Shown here: positions 52,692-62,016 of the stretch, in pieces
Layout of the letters: each line of letters starts with the position of its first letter
Numbering within the stretch: position 1 is the first letter of the stretch
NCBI RefSeq assembly: GCF_003352185.1
Contig: NZ_CP029608.1
Coordinates: 2,604,001 to 2,668,000, forward strand
Direction of reading: 5' to 3'
From: Pseudomonas kribbensis
GTDB taxonomy: Bacteria; Pseudomonadota; Gammaproteobacteria; Pseudomonadales; Pseudomonadaceae
Length of the DNA: 64,000 nucleotides
Notes under the pieces: generated by a model
What the model saw: the letters and a program-made list of their open reading frames with translations, nothing else
Database searches by the model: none
Told to the model about the DNA's origin: nothing
Program-made: the position numbers and the translations under genes

Positions 52692-54014
52692 ATGGCTGCT
52701 TTATCGCAATCGAGTCAAACCGGGCAAGATCCGGCCCATCATCCCGTATCCACCGAAGCCCGCATGGGCCGACTGTCTCTGACCATGGCCTGGTGGGCCG
52801 TGTGCAGCGCCATGTTCTACATCGTGGTCGGCGCTTCGCTGGCCTTGTCTTTCGGCGCACGCAACGCGCTGATCGGGATGGTGCTGTCGGTGATCAGTTA
52901 TGGGCTGGTCAACAGCGTTCTCAGTCGTTTCGCCATGCGCAGTGGCTGGTCGGTCGCGTTGTTTTCAAGCGTGTTGTTCGGCCGGACCGGGGCATGCCTG
53001 GCCACGTTGATTTTCTTTTCGACGGCGATTTACTACGCCGTGTTCGAAGGATCGGTGATCGCCGTGGCGCTCAATCACCTGTACCCGGAACTGGTCTATC
53101 CACTAGCTGCCCTGCTGGTGGTGCTGTACAGCGTGCCGATGATTCTGGGTAGCGTGCAGCACTGGCTGGACAAGCTCAACGGCGTGTTGTTGCCGGTTTA
53201 CCTGGGCGGTTTGCTGGTGGCGGTCGGGCTGTCGATCAGCCGTTATGGTTACCAGCCGCAATGGCTCGATTTCGGCCCGGCAACCCCCGCGACCTTCGGC
53301 TGGTGGGATTGCTTTGTGGCCTACATGGGTGTCTGGATCCTGATGCTGTTCACCTTCGACTACGCCCGTTTCGGCAAGCCGCAGGACGCTCAGTATCATG
53401 GGCGCTGGAACTTCGGCATGCCGTTTTATGCCGTGACGTTTCTGCTCAACGGCGCGGCAGGCATCTATCTGGTCAGCAGTATTCCCCATGAAGGCGCGTT
53501 GAACGAAGTCTCTGTGGTGATGGCCATTCTGCAGTTGATGGGGTTGTGGGGCCTGCTGTTCGTCTGGTCCACGCAAACCCGGATCAACACCGCCAACTAC
53601 TACCTGGCGACCCTCAACATGCAGGCATTCTTCGGTCGTTTCGGTGTACGCGGTTCTTACCTGCTGTGGGCAGTGGTGGTCGGGGTGATCGTGTACGGTT
53701 TGATGCTCGCTGACGTGTTTTCCTACTTGCTCAAGGCATTGGCGTATCAGGGCATTTTTGTGGTCGCCTGGGTCGGTGTGGCATTGGCGCAGATTGTCTA
53801 TGGCAGCAATGACGAGGGTGCACTTGAACGCAGCCCGGCGTTCAACCCGGTCGGCCTGATGGCTTGGTTCGCCGCCACGGCACTGGGGTTGTTGCTGATG
53901 TGGACGGGCGGTGTTCCCGGCAGTTTTTCTGCACCGGCGACGGTGGTGCTCGCGTTCGGCTTGCAGGCCGGGCTTGCCTATCGGCATCGGTGGGTAGGGC
54001 AGAGGGCAAGTTGA
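52692..54014 (+). CDS. NCS1-family cytosine/purine permease-like transporter
   Basis: A 440-aa membrane protein with about 12 hydrophobic segments. The first helix (LTMAWWAVCSAMFYIVVGASLALSFGARNALIGMVLSV) and helix 6-8 pattern are those of nucleobase:cation symporter-1 proteins, which import cytosine, uracil, allantoin, hydantoins and similar ring compounds. It is last in the pxp/biotin operon (112 bp after pxpC, with a CTGGAG site), so it probably imports the substrate of that enzyme set. Confidence 0.85.
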   Translation: MAALSQSSQTGQDPAHHPVSTEARMGRLSLTMAWWAVCSAMFYIVVGASLALSFGARNALIGMVLSVISYGLVNSVLSRFAMRSGWSVALFSSVLFGRTGACLATLIFFSTAIYYAVFEGSVIAVALNHLYPELVYPLAALLVVLYSVPMILGSVQHWLDKLNGVLLPVYLGGLLVAVGLSISRYGYQPQWLDFGPATPATFGWWDCFVAYMGVWILMLFTFDYARFGKPQDAQYHGRWNFGMPFYAVTFLLNGAAGIYLVSSIPHEGALNEVSVVMAILQLMGLWGLLFVWSTQTRINTANYYLATLNMQAFFGRFGVRGSYLLWAVVVGVIVYGLMLADVFSYLLKALAYQGIFVVAWVGVALAQIVYGSNDEGALERSPAFNPVGLMAWFAATALGLLLMWTGGVPGSFSAPATVVLAFGLQAGLAYRHRWVGQRAS

Positions 54015-54026
54015 GAGGATCGGCGT

Positions 54027-54048
54027 TGGCCCGCTCGACTGCGGGCCA
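54027..54048. terminator. Possible hairpin after the permease gene
   Basis: TGGCCCGC-TCGACT-GCGGGCCA is a perfect 8-bp stem 13 bp after the permease stop. No T run follows, so its role as a terminator is uncertain. Confidence 0.4.
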
Positions 54049-54194
54049 GTGTCGCGAGTGCATGATCAGGAAGCCAAACGTCGGACTTATGTGATTCTGA
54101 TATCAGTGCTATCCAATTAGTGCCGTTTATCAATCAATCGTCGAAGGGTAGTTTGCCTCTCCATACCGTATTGATGGAAAGGAGGGTGCAAACG

Positions 54195-55247
54195 ATGCGA
54201 ACCACGATGAAGGCCGGCGTGCTGGCCGCGATGATCGGATTGTCGGGCGCTGAAGTCGAGGCGGCGGATTACCGGCAGAACCCGTTCACCTTGACCTACG
54301 GTGGTGCGATCACCCGTAACGAGCCGGGCAAGGTCAACATTCACCCGGTGACCTACACGCTCAATGGCCTGGCCATTTCCGCCAACGTCTACACCCCCGC
54401 GAACTACGATCCGGCCCGGCACTATCCAGCCGTTGTCGTTGCGCACCCCAATGGCGGGGTGAAGGAGCAGGTTGCCGGTCTTTACGCTCAGCGTCTGGCC
54501 GATCAGGGCTACATCACGATCACGGCGGACGCGGCCTATCAGGGTGCGAGTGGTGGCGAGCCACGCAACATCGACAAACCGGCCAACCGCGTCGAAGACA
54601 TTCACGGCATGGCCGACTTCATCGCCAGCTACCCCGGCGTCGACACTGCCCATCTTGGCTTGCTCGGCATCTGCGGCGGAGGCGGCTATTCGTTGAAGGC
54701 TGCGCAGACCGACAAGCGCTTCCGCTCGATTGCCACGGTGAGCATGTTCAATTCCGGGCTGGTGCGCCGCAACGGTTATCAGGACTCGCAACTCGACACC
54801 ATCCAGCAGCGTTTGCAGCAAGCCTCGGCCGCCCGTGCCCAGGAAGCCGCTGGCGGTGAAATCCAATACATCGGCGATGCCAAACTGACCGACGAGCAGA
54901 TCGCCAAATTGCCGTTCGACCTGTACCGCCAGGGCTTCGAGTATTACGGCAAGACCCACGCGCATCCCAACTCGACTTTCCGTTACACCCTCAGCAGCCT
55001 GCTGGACCTGATGAGTTTCGATGCGACGGACCAGATCGAGCTGATCGACAAACCGTTGCTGATGATCGCCGGCAGCAAGGCCGACAGCCTTTACATGTCG
55101 GAACAAGCCTTCGCCAAGGCCATCGGCACTCAGGACAAGACCCTGTTCAAGATCGAGGGCGCCACGCACATCGAAACCTACTGGGTGCCGGCCTACGTTG
55201 ACGTTGCCATGCAACAGCTGACGGCGTTCTACGCCCGAACCGTCTGA
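54195..55247 (+). CDS. Exported alpha/beta hydrolase (dienelactone hydrolase-like)
   Basis: A 350-aa hydrolase. AAGGAGGG lies 8 bases before ATG 54195 and decides the start, which is followed by a signal-like segment (MKAGVLAAMIGLSGAEVEA). The core shows PAVVVAHPNGGVKEQ, the nucleophile region LGLLGICGGGGYSL (Cys in GICGGG where esterases have Ser), and a late His in EGATHIETYW. A Cys nucleophile in GxCxG resembles dienelactone hydrolases. The next gene, a cupin/CMD fusion, follows 19 bp later. Confidence 0.85.
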   Translation: MRTTMKAGVLAAMIGLSGAEVEAADYRQNPFTLTYGGAITRNEPGKVNIHPVTYTLNGLAISANVYTPANYDPARHYPAVVVAHPNGGVKEQVAGLYAQRLADQGYITITADAAYQGASGGEPRNIDKPANRVEDIHGMADFIASYPGVDTAHLGLLGICGGGGYSLKAAQTDKRFRSIATVSMFNSGLVRRNGYQDSQLDTIQQRLQQASAARAQEAAGGEIQYIGDAKLTDEQIAKLPFDLYRQGFEYYGKTHAHPNSTFRYTLSSLLDLMSFDATDQIELIDKPLLMIAGSKADSLYMSEQAFAKAIGTQDKTLFKIEGATHIETYWVPAYVDVAMQQLTAFYARTV

Positions 55248-55266
55248 CCCGAAGGAAGCCATCGCC

Positions 55267-56418
55267 ATGAACAAAACCTTGTTGGGCCTCGCCATGTGCG
55301 CGGCCACCCCTTTTGCCAGCGCTGCCGAAGTCGCGGGCGGCGGCAGTGAGCCTTCGAGCGCGCAGCAAATCCGTCGTGCGGGTTCCCAGGCGTCATTCGT
55401 GGGGCCTGAGGATTATTTCTCCGGTCGTGTGCGGGTCGATCCGCTGTTCAACGACACGGGCGAAATCAACGCGTCCGGCGCTTACGTGACCTTCGAGTCG
55501 GGCGCCCGGTCAGCGTGGCACACCCATCCCGCCGGACAGCGCCTGGTGGTGATTTCCGGTGTCGGGCAGACCCAGGAATGGGGTAAGCCTGTGCAGGAGA
55601 TTCATCCCGGCGATGTGATCGTCTGTCCGCCGGGCGTCAAGCATTGGCACGGCGCCGCACCCAACAGCACCATGACCCATCTGGCCGTGACCGGCTCGGT
55701 GAACGGCAAGAATGTGGAGTGGCTGGAAAAAGTCGCCGAAGATCGGCCGGTGCCGCCGACAGCACCAATAGAAGCCGCCGTCTCCGATGTACTGTCCGCG
55801 AGGCAGCAGGCAATCGTGCCGATTGGCGCGGCCATGGCCAGCAGCAACATGCCGCGTCTCAACAGCGCTTTGAACGAAGGACTGGATGCCGGGCTGACCG
55901 TCAGCGAGGCAAAGGAAATCCTGGTGCAGCTGTATGCCTACGCCGGTTTCCCGCGCAGCCTCAATGCGCTGGGCGAGTTGATGAAAGTGGTCGAGGCACG
56001 CAAGCAACGGGGTATCCACGATGAGCCCGGGCGCGAACCCGGTCACGCCGTGGCGACAGGCGACGCCTTGCTGGCTGTGGGCAAGGCCAATCAGACCCGT
56101 ATTGCCGGGGCGCCGGTTCAGGGGCCGTTGTTCGACTTCGTGCCGGTCATCAACCAGTTTTTGCAGACGCACCTGTTTGGCGACATTTTCGAACGCGACA
56201 ACCTGGACTGGCAAAGCCGCGAACTGGCCACGGTTTCAGCCCTGGCGGCTACGCCCGGCGCCGAATCGCAGTTGCGTTCGCATGTCGCGGCAAGCCTGCG
56301 GGTGGGCTTGAGCACTGCACAATTGCGTCAGTTGACGCAGGTGCTGACCCGGCACGGAGAAGTCGAAGCGGCGGGGCGCGCCAGCGAAGCACTGGAAAAA
56401 CACCTGGCCCAGCCCTGA
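55267..56418 (+). CDS. Exported cupin-carboxymuconolactone decarboxylase (CMD) fusion
   Basis: A 383-aa fusion with an N-terminal signal peptide (NKTLLGLAMCAATPFASA). Residues about 60-150 are a cupin (SAWHTHPAGQRLVVISGVG, PPGVKHWHGAAP). Two AhpD/CMD-like segments follow (AKEILVQLYAYAGFPRSLNALGELMKV near 218 and RELATVSALAATPGAESQLRSHVAAS near 315). CMD enzymes normally act in the cytoplasm in aromatic degradation, so an exported form is unusual. It likely shares a transcript with the hydrolase upstream, and its 3' end faces a LysR gene only 6 bp away. Confidence 0.85.
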   Translation: MNKTLLGLAMCAATPFASAAEVAGGGSEPSSAQQIRRAGSQASFVGPEDYFSGRVRVDPLFNDTGEINASGAYVTFESGARSAWHTHPAGQRLVVISGVGQTQEWGKPVQEIHPGDVIVCPPGVKHWHGAAPNSTMTHLAVTGSVNGKNVEWLEKVAEDRPVPPTAPIEAAVSDVLSARQQAIVPIGAAMASSNMPRLNSALNEGLDAGLTVSEAKEILVQLYAYAGFPRSLNALGELMKVVEARKQRGIHDEPGREPGHAVATGDALLAVGKANQTRIAGAPVQGPLFDFVPVINQFLQTHLFGDIFERDNLDWQSRELATVSALAATPGAESQLRSHVAASLRVGLSTAQLRQLTQVLTRHGEVEAAGRASEALEKHLAQP

Positions 56419-56424
56419 GCCGCA

Positions 56425-57318
56425 TCAGCCGCCATAGCGCAACGCATCGCGCAGCAAAGTGAAGGCGGGTGAACTCTGGCGCCGACTGGGGTAGTAGAGG
56501 TGATAGCCGGAAAACGGCTCGCACCAGTCGGCGAGCACCCGAATCAACCGGCCCTGCGCGACATGCTCCTGCACCAGGTCTTCCGGCATGTAGGCCAGCC
56601 CCAGCCCCTGGAGCACGGACTGCAGGCGCATGGCAATGTTGTTGAACACCAGTTGCCCCTCGACTCGCACATTCAGGGTTTGCCCGTCCTTTTCGAATTC
56701 CCAGAGCAGCAGGCTGCCATGGGTCGGCATGCGCAGGGTGATGCAGTTGTGTTCCATGAGGTCGGGTGGAACCAGCGGTTTGCGGTGGCGGGCGAAGTAG
56801 GCCGGAGAACCGACTACCGCCATGCGCATGTCCGGCCCGATGCGCATGGCGATCATGTCCTTGGCCACCTGTTCACCCAGCCGCACACCGGCGTCGAAGC
56901 CTTCGGCGACGATATCGGTCAGGCCGTAGTCGACGATGATCTCGACATTCAGGTCGGGGTTGTCGGGCATCAGCCGGGCGAGGGCGGGTTGCAGAATCGT
57001 GATCGCCGAATGCTCGCCAGCGGTGATGCGCAACTTGCCGGCGGGTTTGTCGCGAAACTCGCTGAGCAAGGCCAGTTCGTGATCGATCTCCTCGAACCGC
57101 GGCGCGATCACGCGCAACAGATGCTCGCCGGCCTGGGTCGGGGAAACACTGCGGGTGGTGCGCGCGAGCAAGCGCACGCCCAGACGCTCCTCCAGTTGAC
57201 GCATCGCCCGGCTCAGGGCCGGTTGCGACATGCCCAGTTTCGCCGCCGCACGGGTGAAGCTGCGCTCTTGCGCCACCGCCGAAAAGATCGCGAGCAGGTC
57301 GTAGCTTTCAACGGACAT
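56425..57318 (-). CDS. LysR-family transcriptional regulator
   Basis: A 297-aa LysR regulator of the type SYDLLAIFSAVAQERSFTRAAAKLGMSQPALSRAMRQLEERLGVRLLARTTRSVSPT, which is the helix-turn-helix. The effector domain follows, with ITAGEHSAITILQPALARLM at its start. It converges on the cupin/CMD gene rather than being divergent, so control of the hydrolase-CMD pair would have to act at a distance. The target is unknown. Confidence 0.92.
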   Translation of the reverse strand: MSVESYDLLAIFSAVAQERSFTRAAAKLGMSQPALSRAMRQLEERLGVRLLARTTRSVSPTQAGEHLLRVIAPRFEEIDHELALLSEFRDKPAGKLRITAGEHSAITILQPALARLMPDNPDLNVEIIVDYGLTDIVAEGFDAGVRLGEQVAKDMIAMRIGPDMRMAVVGSPAYFARHRKPLVPPDLMEHNCITLRMPTHGSLLLWEFEKDGQTLNVRVEGQLVFNNIAMRLQSVLQGLGLAYMPEDLVQEHVAQGRLIRVLADWCEPFSGYHLYYPSRRQSSPAFTLLRDALRYGG

Positions 57319-57533
57319 TGATGCGCCCCTGTTATGAACTGCTGGCGATTATGCCATCAGCCATAACAATCGGCCGACTCTAAAAACTTGCGCGACGGCT
57401 CGGGTCAGGTCGATTTTTTACGCATTCTTTACGGTAGAGGATTGGGTTCACATCGATACTGGCCGCGTTTTTTTGACCGCACCTGAGCCTTGTATTGCTG
57501 AAGGCCCCGGTCCGCGTATTGCCCAAGGATGGC

Positions 57534-59459
57534 ATGCCACTACTTCCCGCCGTTCGAGAGCCGCGACCCTTGAGTAAAACCAACGAAAATTCCCCAACCA
57601 AGACCTCGGGCGCAGCCATGCTGGTGGCCGCTGTCGGTGTGGTTTACGGGGATATCGGCACCAGCCCCCTCTACACCCTCAAAGAAGTGTTTTCCGGCCA
57701 CTACGGCGTGCAGCTCAATCACGACGGTGTGCTGGGCATTCTGTCGCTGGTTTTCTGGTCGCTGATCTGGGTGGTCTCGATCAAGTACGTGCTGTTCATC
57801 CTGCGGGCCAACAACCAGGGTGAGGGCGGCATCATGGCGCTGACGGCGTTGGCCCGTCGTGCGTCGGCGCCTTACCCGCACTTGAGCAAGGTGCTGGTGT
57901 TGCTCGGTCTGTTCGGTGCGGCGCTGTTCTACGGCGACAGCATGATCACTCCGGCGATCTCGGTACTCTCGGCGGTGGAAGGGCTGGAGCTGGCGTTCGA
58001 CGGCATCGAGCACTGGGTGGTGCCGCTGTCGGTGGTGGTGCTGGTGGCGCTGTTTCTGATCCAGAAACACGGCACGGCGCGGATCGGCATTCTGTTCGGC
58101 CCGGTCATGGTGCTGTGGTTCGTGGTGTTGGGTGCGCTCGGGGTCTACGGCATTGTGCAGCGCCCCGAGGTGTTGCAGGCGCTGAACCCGATCTGGGCGG
58201 TGCGCTTCTTTACGGCCCATCCGGGCATGGGCGTGGCGATTCTCGGCGCGGTCGTCCTTTCGCTGACCGGTGCGGAAGCGTTGTACGCCGACATGGGGCA
58301 CTTCGGTCGCAAACCGATTGCCCGCGCCTGGTTCATGCTGGTCCTGCCCGGTCTGGTCCTGAATTACTTTGGTCAGGGCGCGTTGATCCTCGGCAACCCG
58401 GAAGCGGTGCGCAACCCGTTCTATCTGCTGGCCCCGGAATGGGCGCTGCTGCCGATGGTCGCGCTGTCGACGCTGGCGACGATCATTGCTTCGCAAGCGG
58501 TGATTTCCGGTGCGTTCTCCCTGACGCGCCAGGCCATCCAGCTGGGCTATGTTCCGCGCATGTTCATCCAGCACACTTCAAGCCAGGAGCAAGGCCAGAT
58601 CTACATCGGCACGGTCAACTGGGCGTTGATGGTCGGTGTGGTGCTGCTGGTGATCGGTTTTGAATCCTCCAGCGCCCTGGCTGCCGCGTATGGCGTGGCG
58701 GTGACGGGCACCATGTTGATTACCACGCTGCTGTCCGCAGCCGTGGTGCTGTTGCTGTGGAAGACGCCGCGCTGGCTGGCGATCCCGATGCTGTTCGGTT
58801 TTCTGTTGGTGGACAGCCTGTACTTCGCGGCCAACGCACCGAAGATTCTGCAGGGCGGTGCGTTCCCGGTGATCGCCGGCATCGGCCTGTTCATCCTGAT
58901 GACCACCTGGAAGCGCGGGCGCAAGATCATCGTCGAGCGACTGGATGAAACCGCGTTGCCGCTGCCGTTGTTCATCAGCAGCATCCGTGCGCAACCGCCT
59001 CATCGCGTGCAGGGCACGGCGGTGTTCCTGACGGCGCGGGCCGACGCGGTTCCCCATGCGCTGCTGCACAACCTGCTGCATAACCAGGTGCTTCATGAGC
59101 AGGTGGTGCTGCTGACCGTGGTATCCGAAGACAGCCCGCGAGTGCCGGTGGATCGTCGCTTCGAAGTCGAGTCCTATGGCGACGGCTTCTTCCGGGTGAA
59201 CCTGCATTTCGGTTTTACCGAGGAACCGGATGTGCCAATGGCGCTGAGCCTCTGTCACTTGGCCGAACTGGATTTCAGCCCGATGCGCACCACGTACTTC
59301 CTCAGTCGTGAAACGGTCATCCCGACCAAGCGCATCGGCATGGCCAAGTGGCGCGAGTACCTGTTCGCGTTCCTGCTCAAGAATGCCAACAGCAACCTGA
59401 AGTACTTCAAGTTGCCGTTGAACCGGGTGATCGAGCTGGGGACGCAGGTCGAAATGTAA
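57534..59459 (+). CDS. kup: Low-affinity potassium uptake protein, KUP family
   Basis: A 641-aa K+ transporter. The family signature [22 protein letters not shown] is at the start, followed by [17 protein letters not shown] and [17 protein letters not shown], then about 12 membrane helices and a soluble C-terminal part. ATG 57534 has AAGGA 4 bases upstream, a short spacing; a TTG at 57570 ([12 protein letters not shown]) is the main alternative and would remove 12 residues. Monocistronic. Confidence 0.92.
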   Translation: MPLLPAVREPRPLSKTNENSPTKTSGAAMLVAAVGVVYGDIGTSPLYTLKEVFSGHYGVQLNHDGVLGILSLVFWSLIWVVSIKYVLFILRANNQGEGGIMALTALARRASAPYPHLSKVLVLLGLFGAALFYGDSMITPAISVLSAVEGLELAFDGIEHWVVPLSVVVLVALFLIQKHGTARIGILFGPVMVLWFVVLGALGVYGIVQRPEVLQALNPIWAVRFFTAHPGMGVAILGAVVLSLTGAEALYADMGHFGRKPIARAWFMLVLPGLVLNYFGQGALILGNPEAVRNPFYLLAPEWALLPMVALSTLATIIASQAVISGAFSLTRQAIQLGYVPRMFIQHTSSQEQGQIYIGTVNWALMVGVVLLVIGFESSSALAAAYGVAVTGTMLITTLLSAAVVLLLWKTPRWLAIPMLFGFLLVDSLYFAANAPKILQGGAFPVIAGIGLFILMTTWKRGRKIIVERLDETALPLPLFISSIRAQPPHRVQGTAVFLTARADAVPHALLHNLLHNQVLHEQVVLLTVVSEDSPRVPVDRRFEVESYGDGFFRVNLHFGFTEEPDVPMALSLCHLAELDFSPMRTTYFLSRETVIPTKRIGMAKWREYLFAFLLKNANSNLKYFKLPLNRVIELGTQVEM

Positions 59460-59473
59460 GGACGGGAAACGGC

Positions 59474-60823
59474 TCAGGGCTGCCCGATGCTGACGGTGAC
59501 ACACAGACCGCTGCGCTCGATGACGTCGGTAAACCCCAGATCAACCTTGAGCCCCGTGCGATCGGCAATCGCCTTGACGATGGACAGCCCCAGCCCCGAG
59601 CCCGACTCATCGGTGCCCAGGCTGCGGTAGAACGGGTCGAAGACCCGCGCCTGTTCTTCCACGGCAATCCCGGGGCCGGTGTCGCTGACTTGCAGGACGA
59701 CCGCCGCTTGCTCGCGCTTGACCGAGAGGTCGATACGCCCGCCGGGCGGGGTGTAGCGGATGGCGTTGTCCACCAGATTGCGGATCAGGATCAGCAGGTC
59801 GGTTTCGTTGATGCTGACCTGCACGTCCTCGCTGCTCTCGACGCCGATATCGATATTCTTGCGGTCCGCCAGGGGCAGCAGGTCTTCCAGAATCCGTCGG
59901 TAAATGTGCAGGACTGAAACGCGGCTCGGCACTGCATTTGAGCTGGACTGCGCGGCAGCCAGGCTCAGCAGTTGATCGATCAGGTTACGGCTGCGATCTA
60001 TGCCTCGGGTCAGCGGTAACAGGCGTTCGCGGGCGGCGGCCGGCATTTCCGTGGCGGCCAGTCGTTCGGCCTGCAGGGACAGGGCGGTCATCGGCGAGCG
60101 CAGTTCATGGGCGGCATCGGCGACGAAACGCCGCTGGTTGTCCACGGATTGTGCGACGCGACCGAGCAGGCGGTTGATGGCCACCACAAACGGCCGGATT
60201 TCGCTCGGCACATGGCTTTCGTCGACCGGGTGCAGGGCTTGTTCATCACGCTGGTCGATATCGGCCGAGAGCGTGGCGATGGGGCGGAACATTTTGCGCA
60301 CCAGATCGCCCACTACCAGCAACAGCACCGGAAACAGAATCAGGAACGGCAGCAGGCTGCGCCAGGCGCTTTCGCGGGCCTCCTTGTCGCGCACGCCGGT
60401 TTCCTGGGCGACGACGATGCGTTCGCCACGGGCGGTGGTTCTGACCAGCACGCGAAAGTCTTCACCGGTCACCTTCAAGGTCGACAGGCCATCGGACAGG
60501 GTCGTGGGGAAGGGCAGCGGCAGCAGGGCGTCGTCGTTGCCGACTGCTTGGCTACCGTCGGCCAGGTACTGCACGATGACCCGGGACTCTTCGTTGTCGT
60601 CGTCCACGGCCTGAGCGGCGGGGTAGTGCAGGGTCATTTGCTGGCGGTCGTACAGGGCCGCTACTTGACGCAAGGTTTCATCCTGCATTTCGTGGGCCTC
60701 GTCCAGCGCCGAAACGAACGCAAACGCCGCGGCCAGCAGCGCAACGAGCAGAATCGCCAGCGACAGGGTGACCGACAGCCGCAGTTGCACCGAGTCCCTC
60801 AGGCGCCTTTTGAAACCATCCAT
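59474..60823 (-). CDS. Membrane sensor histidine kinase (OmpR-partner type)
   Basis: A 449-aa kinase with two membrane helices (about 18-40 and 160-180) around a periplasmic loop. A HAMP-like segment follows, then H-box FVADAAHELRSPMTALSLQ, N-box LVDNAIRYTPPGG and G-boxes SDTGPGIAVEE and GSGLGLSIV. This arrangement is that of QseC/PmrB-like sensors. Its ATG lies 25 bp inside the end of the response regulator gene, so the two are coupled. The signal is unknown. Confidence 0.9.
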   Translation of the reverse strand: MDGFKRRLRDSVQLRLSVTLSLAILLVALLAAAFAFVSALDEAHEMQDETLRQVAALYDRQQMTLHYPAAQAVDDDNEESRVIVQYLADGSQAVGNDDALLPLPFPTTLSDGLSTLKVTGEDFRVLVRTTARGERIVVAQETGVRDKEARESAWRSLLPFLILFPVLLLVVGDLVRKMFRPIATLSADIDQRDEQALHPVDESHVPSEIRPFVVAINRLLGRVAQSVDNQRRFVADAAHELRSPMTALSLQAERLAATEMPAAARERLLPLTRGIDRSRNLIDQLLSLAAAQSSSNAVPSRVSVLHIYRRILEDLLPLADRKNIDIGVESSEDVQVSINETDLLILIRNLVDNAIRYTPPGGRIDLSVKREQAAVVLQVSDTGPGIAVEEQARVFDPFYRSLGTDESGSGLGLSIVKAIADRTGLKVDLGFTDVIERSGLCVTVSIGQP

Positions 60824-61464
60824 CCCATTCCCCTGACGTTCTTGATGACGTGACTGCCGAGTTTGCGGCGCAGGGCGTGAATCAGAAACTCCACCGCGTT
60901 GCTTTCCACTTCATTGCCCCAGCCATAGAGCCGGTCTTCCAGTTCACTGCGCGAGAGGATCGCCCCGGGCCGGATCAACAGGGCCTGCAACAGGGCGAAT
61001 TCGCGGCTGGACAATTGCACGTCCGGGTTGTCGGCGGTCGTGGCTTGCTTGGAGACCAGGTCGAGGGATACCACGCCGTTGTCGAGCAAGGACAACGCAG
61101 TCCCGCCCTTGCGCCGCAGTACCGCGCGCATCCGCGCCAGCAACTCGGCCATGTCGAAGGGTTTGAGCAGGTAATCGTCGGCGCCGCCATCGAGGCCGCG
61201 CAGGCGATCATCGAGGCCATCCCGGGCAGTGATGATCAGCAACGGCACCGGGTTATTGCGAGCGCGAATGCTGTCGAGCACGTCCAGCCCGTCCTTGCCG
61301 GGCAGGCCGAGGTCCAGCAGCACCAGGTCGTAATGCTGGGTGTCCAGCGTGGCCAGTGCGGTGAGGCCGTTTTTCACCCAGTCGGTGGCGTAGCTGGCGT
61401 CGTTCAGGGCGCCCTGGATGGCATCGCCGATCATCGGATCGTCTTCCACCAGTAATATCCGCAT
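60799..61464 (-). CDS. OmpR-family response regulator
   Basis: A 221-aa regulator: receiver (LLVEDDPMIG, phospho-Asp in LVLLDLGLPGKDG, Lys in LLKPFD) and C-terminal winged helix (LSSREFALLQALLIRPGAILSRSELEDRLYGWG and SHVIKNVRGMGWM). It resembles PmrA/QseB-type regulators. GGAG lies 9 bases before ATG 61464, directly after a terminator, so it should have its own promoter, or depend on read-through from the lipoprotein operon upstream. Confidence 0.92.
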   Translation of the reverse strand: MRILLVEDDPMIGDAIQGALNDASYATDWVKNGLTALATLDTQHYDLVLLDLGLPGKDGLDVLDSIRARNNPVPLLIITARDGLDDRLRGLDGGADDYLLKPFDMAELLARMRAVLRRKGGTALSLLDNGVVSLDLVSKQATTADNPDVQLSSREFALLQALLIRPGAILSRSELEDRLYGWGNEVESNAVEFLIHALRRKLGSHVIKNVRGMGWMVSKGA

Positions 61465-61477
61465 GACCCGCTCTCCA

Positions 61478-61510
61478 AAAAAATAGCGCGACGGGCAGGG
61501 CCGTCGCGCT
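61478..61510 (-). terminator. Rho-independent terminator after the lipoprotein gene
   Basis: On the minus strand the stem AGCGCGACGG / CCGTCGCGCT (10 bp, 6-nt loop) is followed by a run of T residues. It separates the lipoprotein/membrane protein pair from the response regulator/kinase pair. Confidence 0.85.
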
Positions 61511-61550
61511 TGTATTGAAGCATCTGTGCAAGGGTTTGTCTGGCCCCGGA

Positions 61551-61988
61551 TCAGGCGTTGCCCTTCAGCGAGTCGAAGGCTTTGAGCAACTCGTCCATCC
61601 GCGCCTTGCAGTCCTTCTGCTGCGGGGCGCTGGCGCGCAAGGTATCGAGCGAGCGGTCGATGGCCTTGTCCAGCATGTGCCAGTCGCCGGCGGCACGGGG
61701 TTTGATCCCGGCCTCGGCCGAGTCCCAGGCGGTTTCCAGATCCTTGATCCGGGCCTTGGCGCCCGGAAGGTCGTTTTTATCGACGAGGGCAGCTACGTCG
61801 GCGGCGATGTTGCGGAACTCGGACAGATCCCCCAGTTTGGAGGCGGCCTGGCCTTGTGTGCTGACGGCTCCTGCAGCGGCGTTTGCCGCAGGCTTGTCCG
61901 CCGGTTTCGAGCAGCCGGCAGCAATGCTCAGCAGGCAGATGGACGAGACGATGGCGACGTGACGAATGATGTTTTGAATCTGGCGCAT
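61551..61988 (-). CDS. Small predicted lipoprotein
   Basis: A 145-aa protein with a signal peptide and lipobox LLSIAAGC, so Cys26 should be lipidated. The mature part begins with a Lys/Pro/Ala-rich linker ([13 protein letters not shown]) and continues as a helical domain with Asp/Lys-rich segments ([32 protein letters not shown]). No enzymatic motif is seen. It is probably an envelope component, co-transcribed with the membrane protein upstream (28 bp gap). Confidence 0.8.
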   Translation of the reverse strand: MRQIQNIIRHVAIVSSICLLSIAAGCSKPADKPAANAAAGAVSTQGQAASKLGDLSEFRNIAADVAALVDKNDLPGAKARIKDLETAWDSAEAGIKPRAAGDWHMLDKAIDRSLDTLRASAPQQKDCKARMDELLKAFDSLKGNA

Positions 61989-62016
61989 GATGATTCCTTG
62001 ATGAAAGTCTGAAGGT

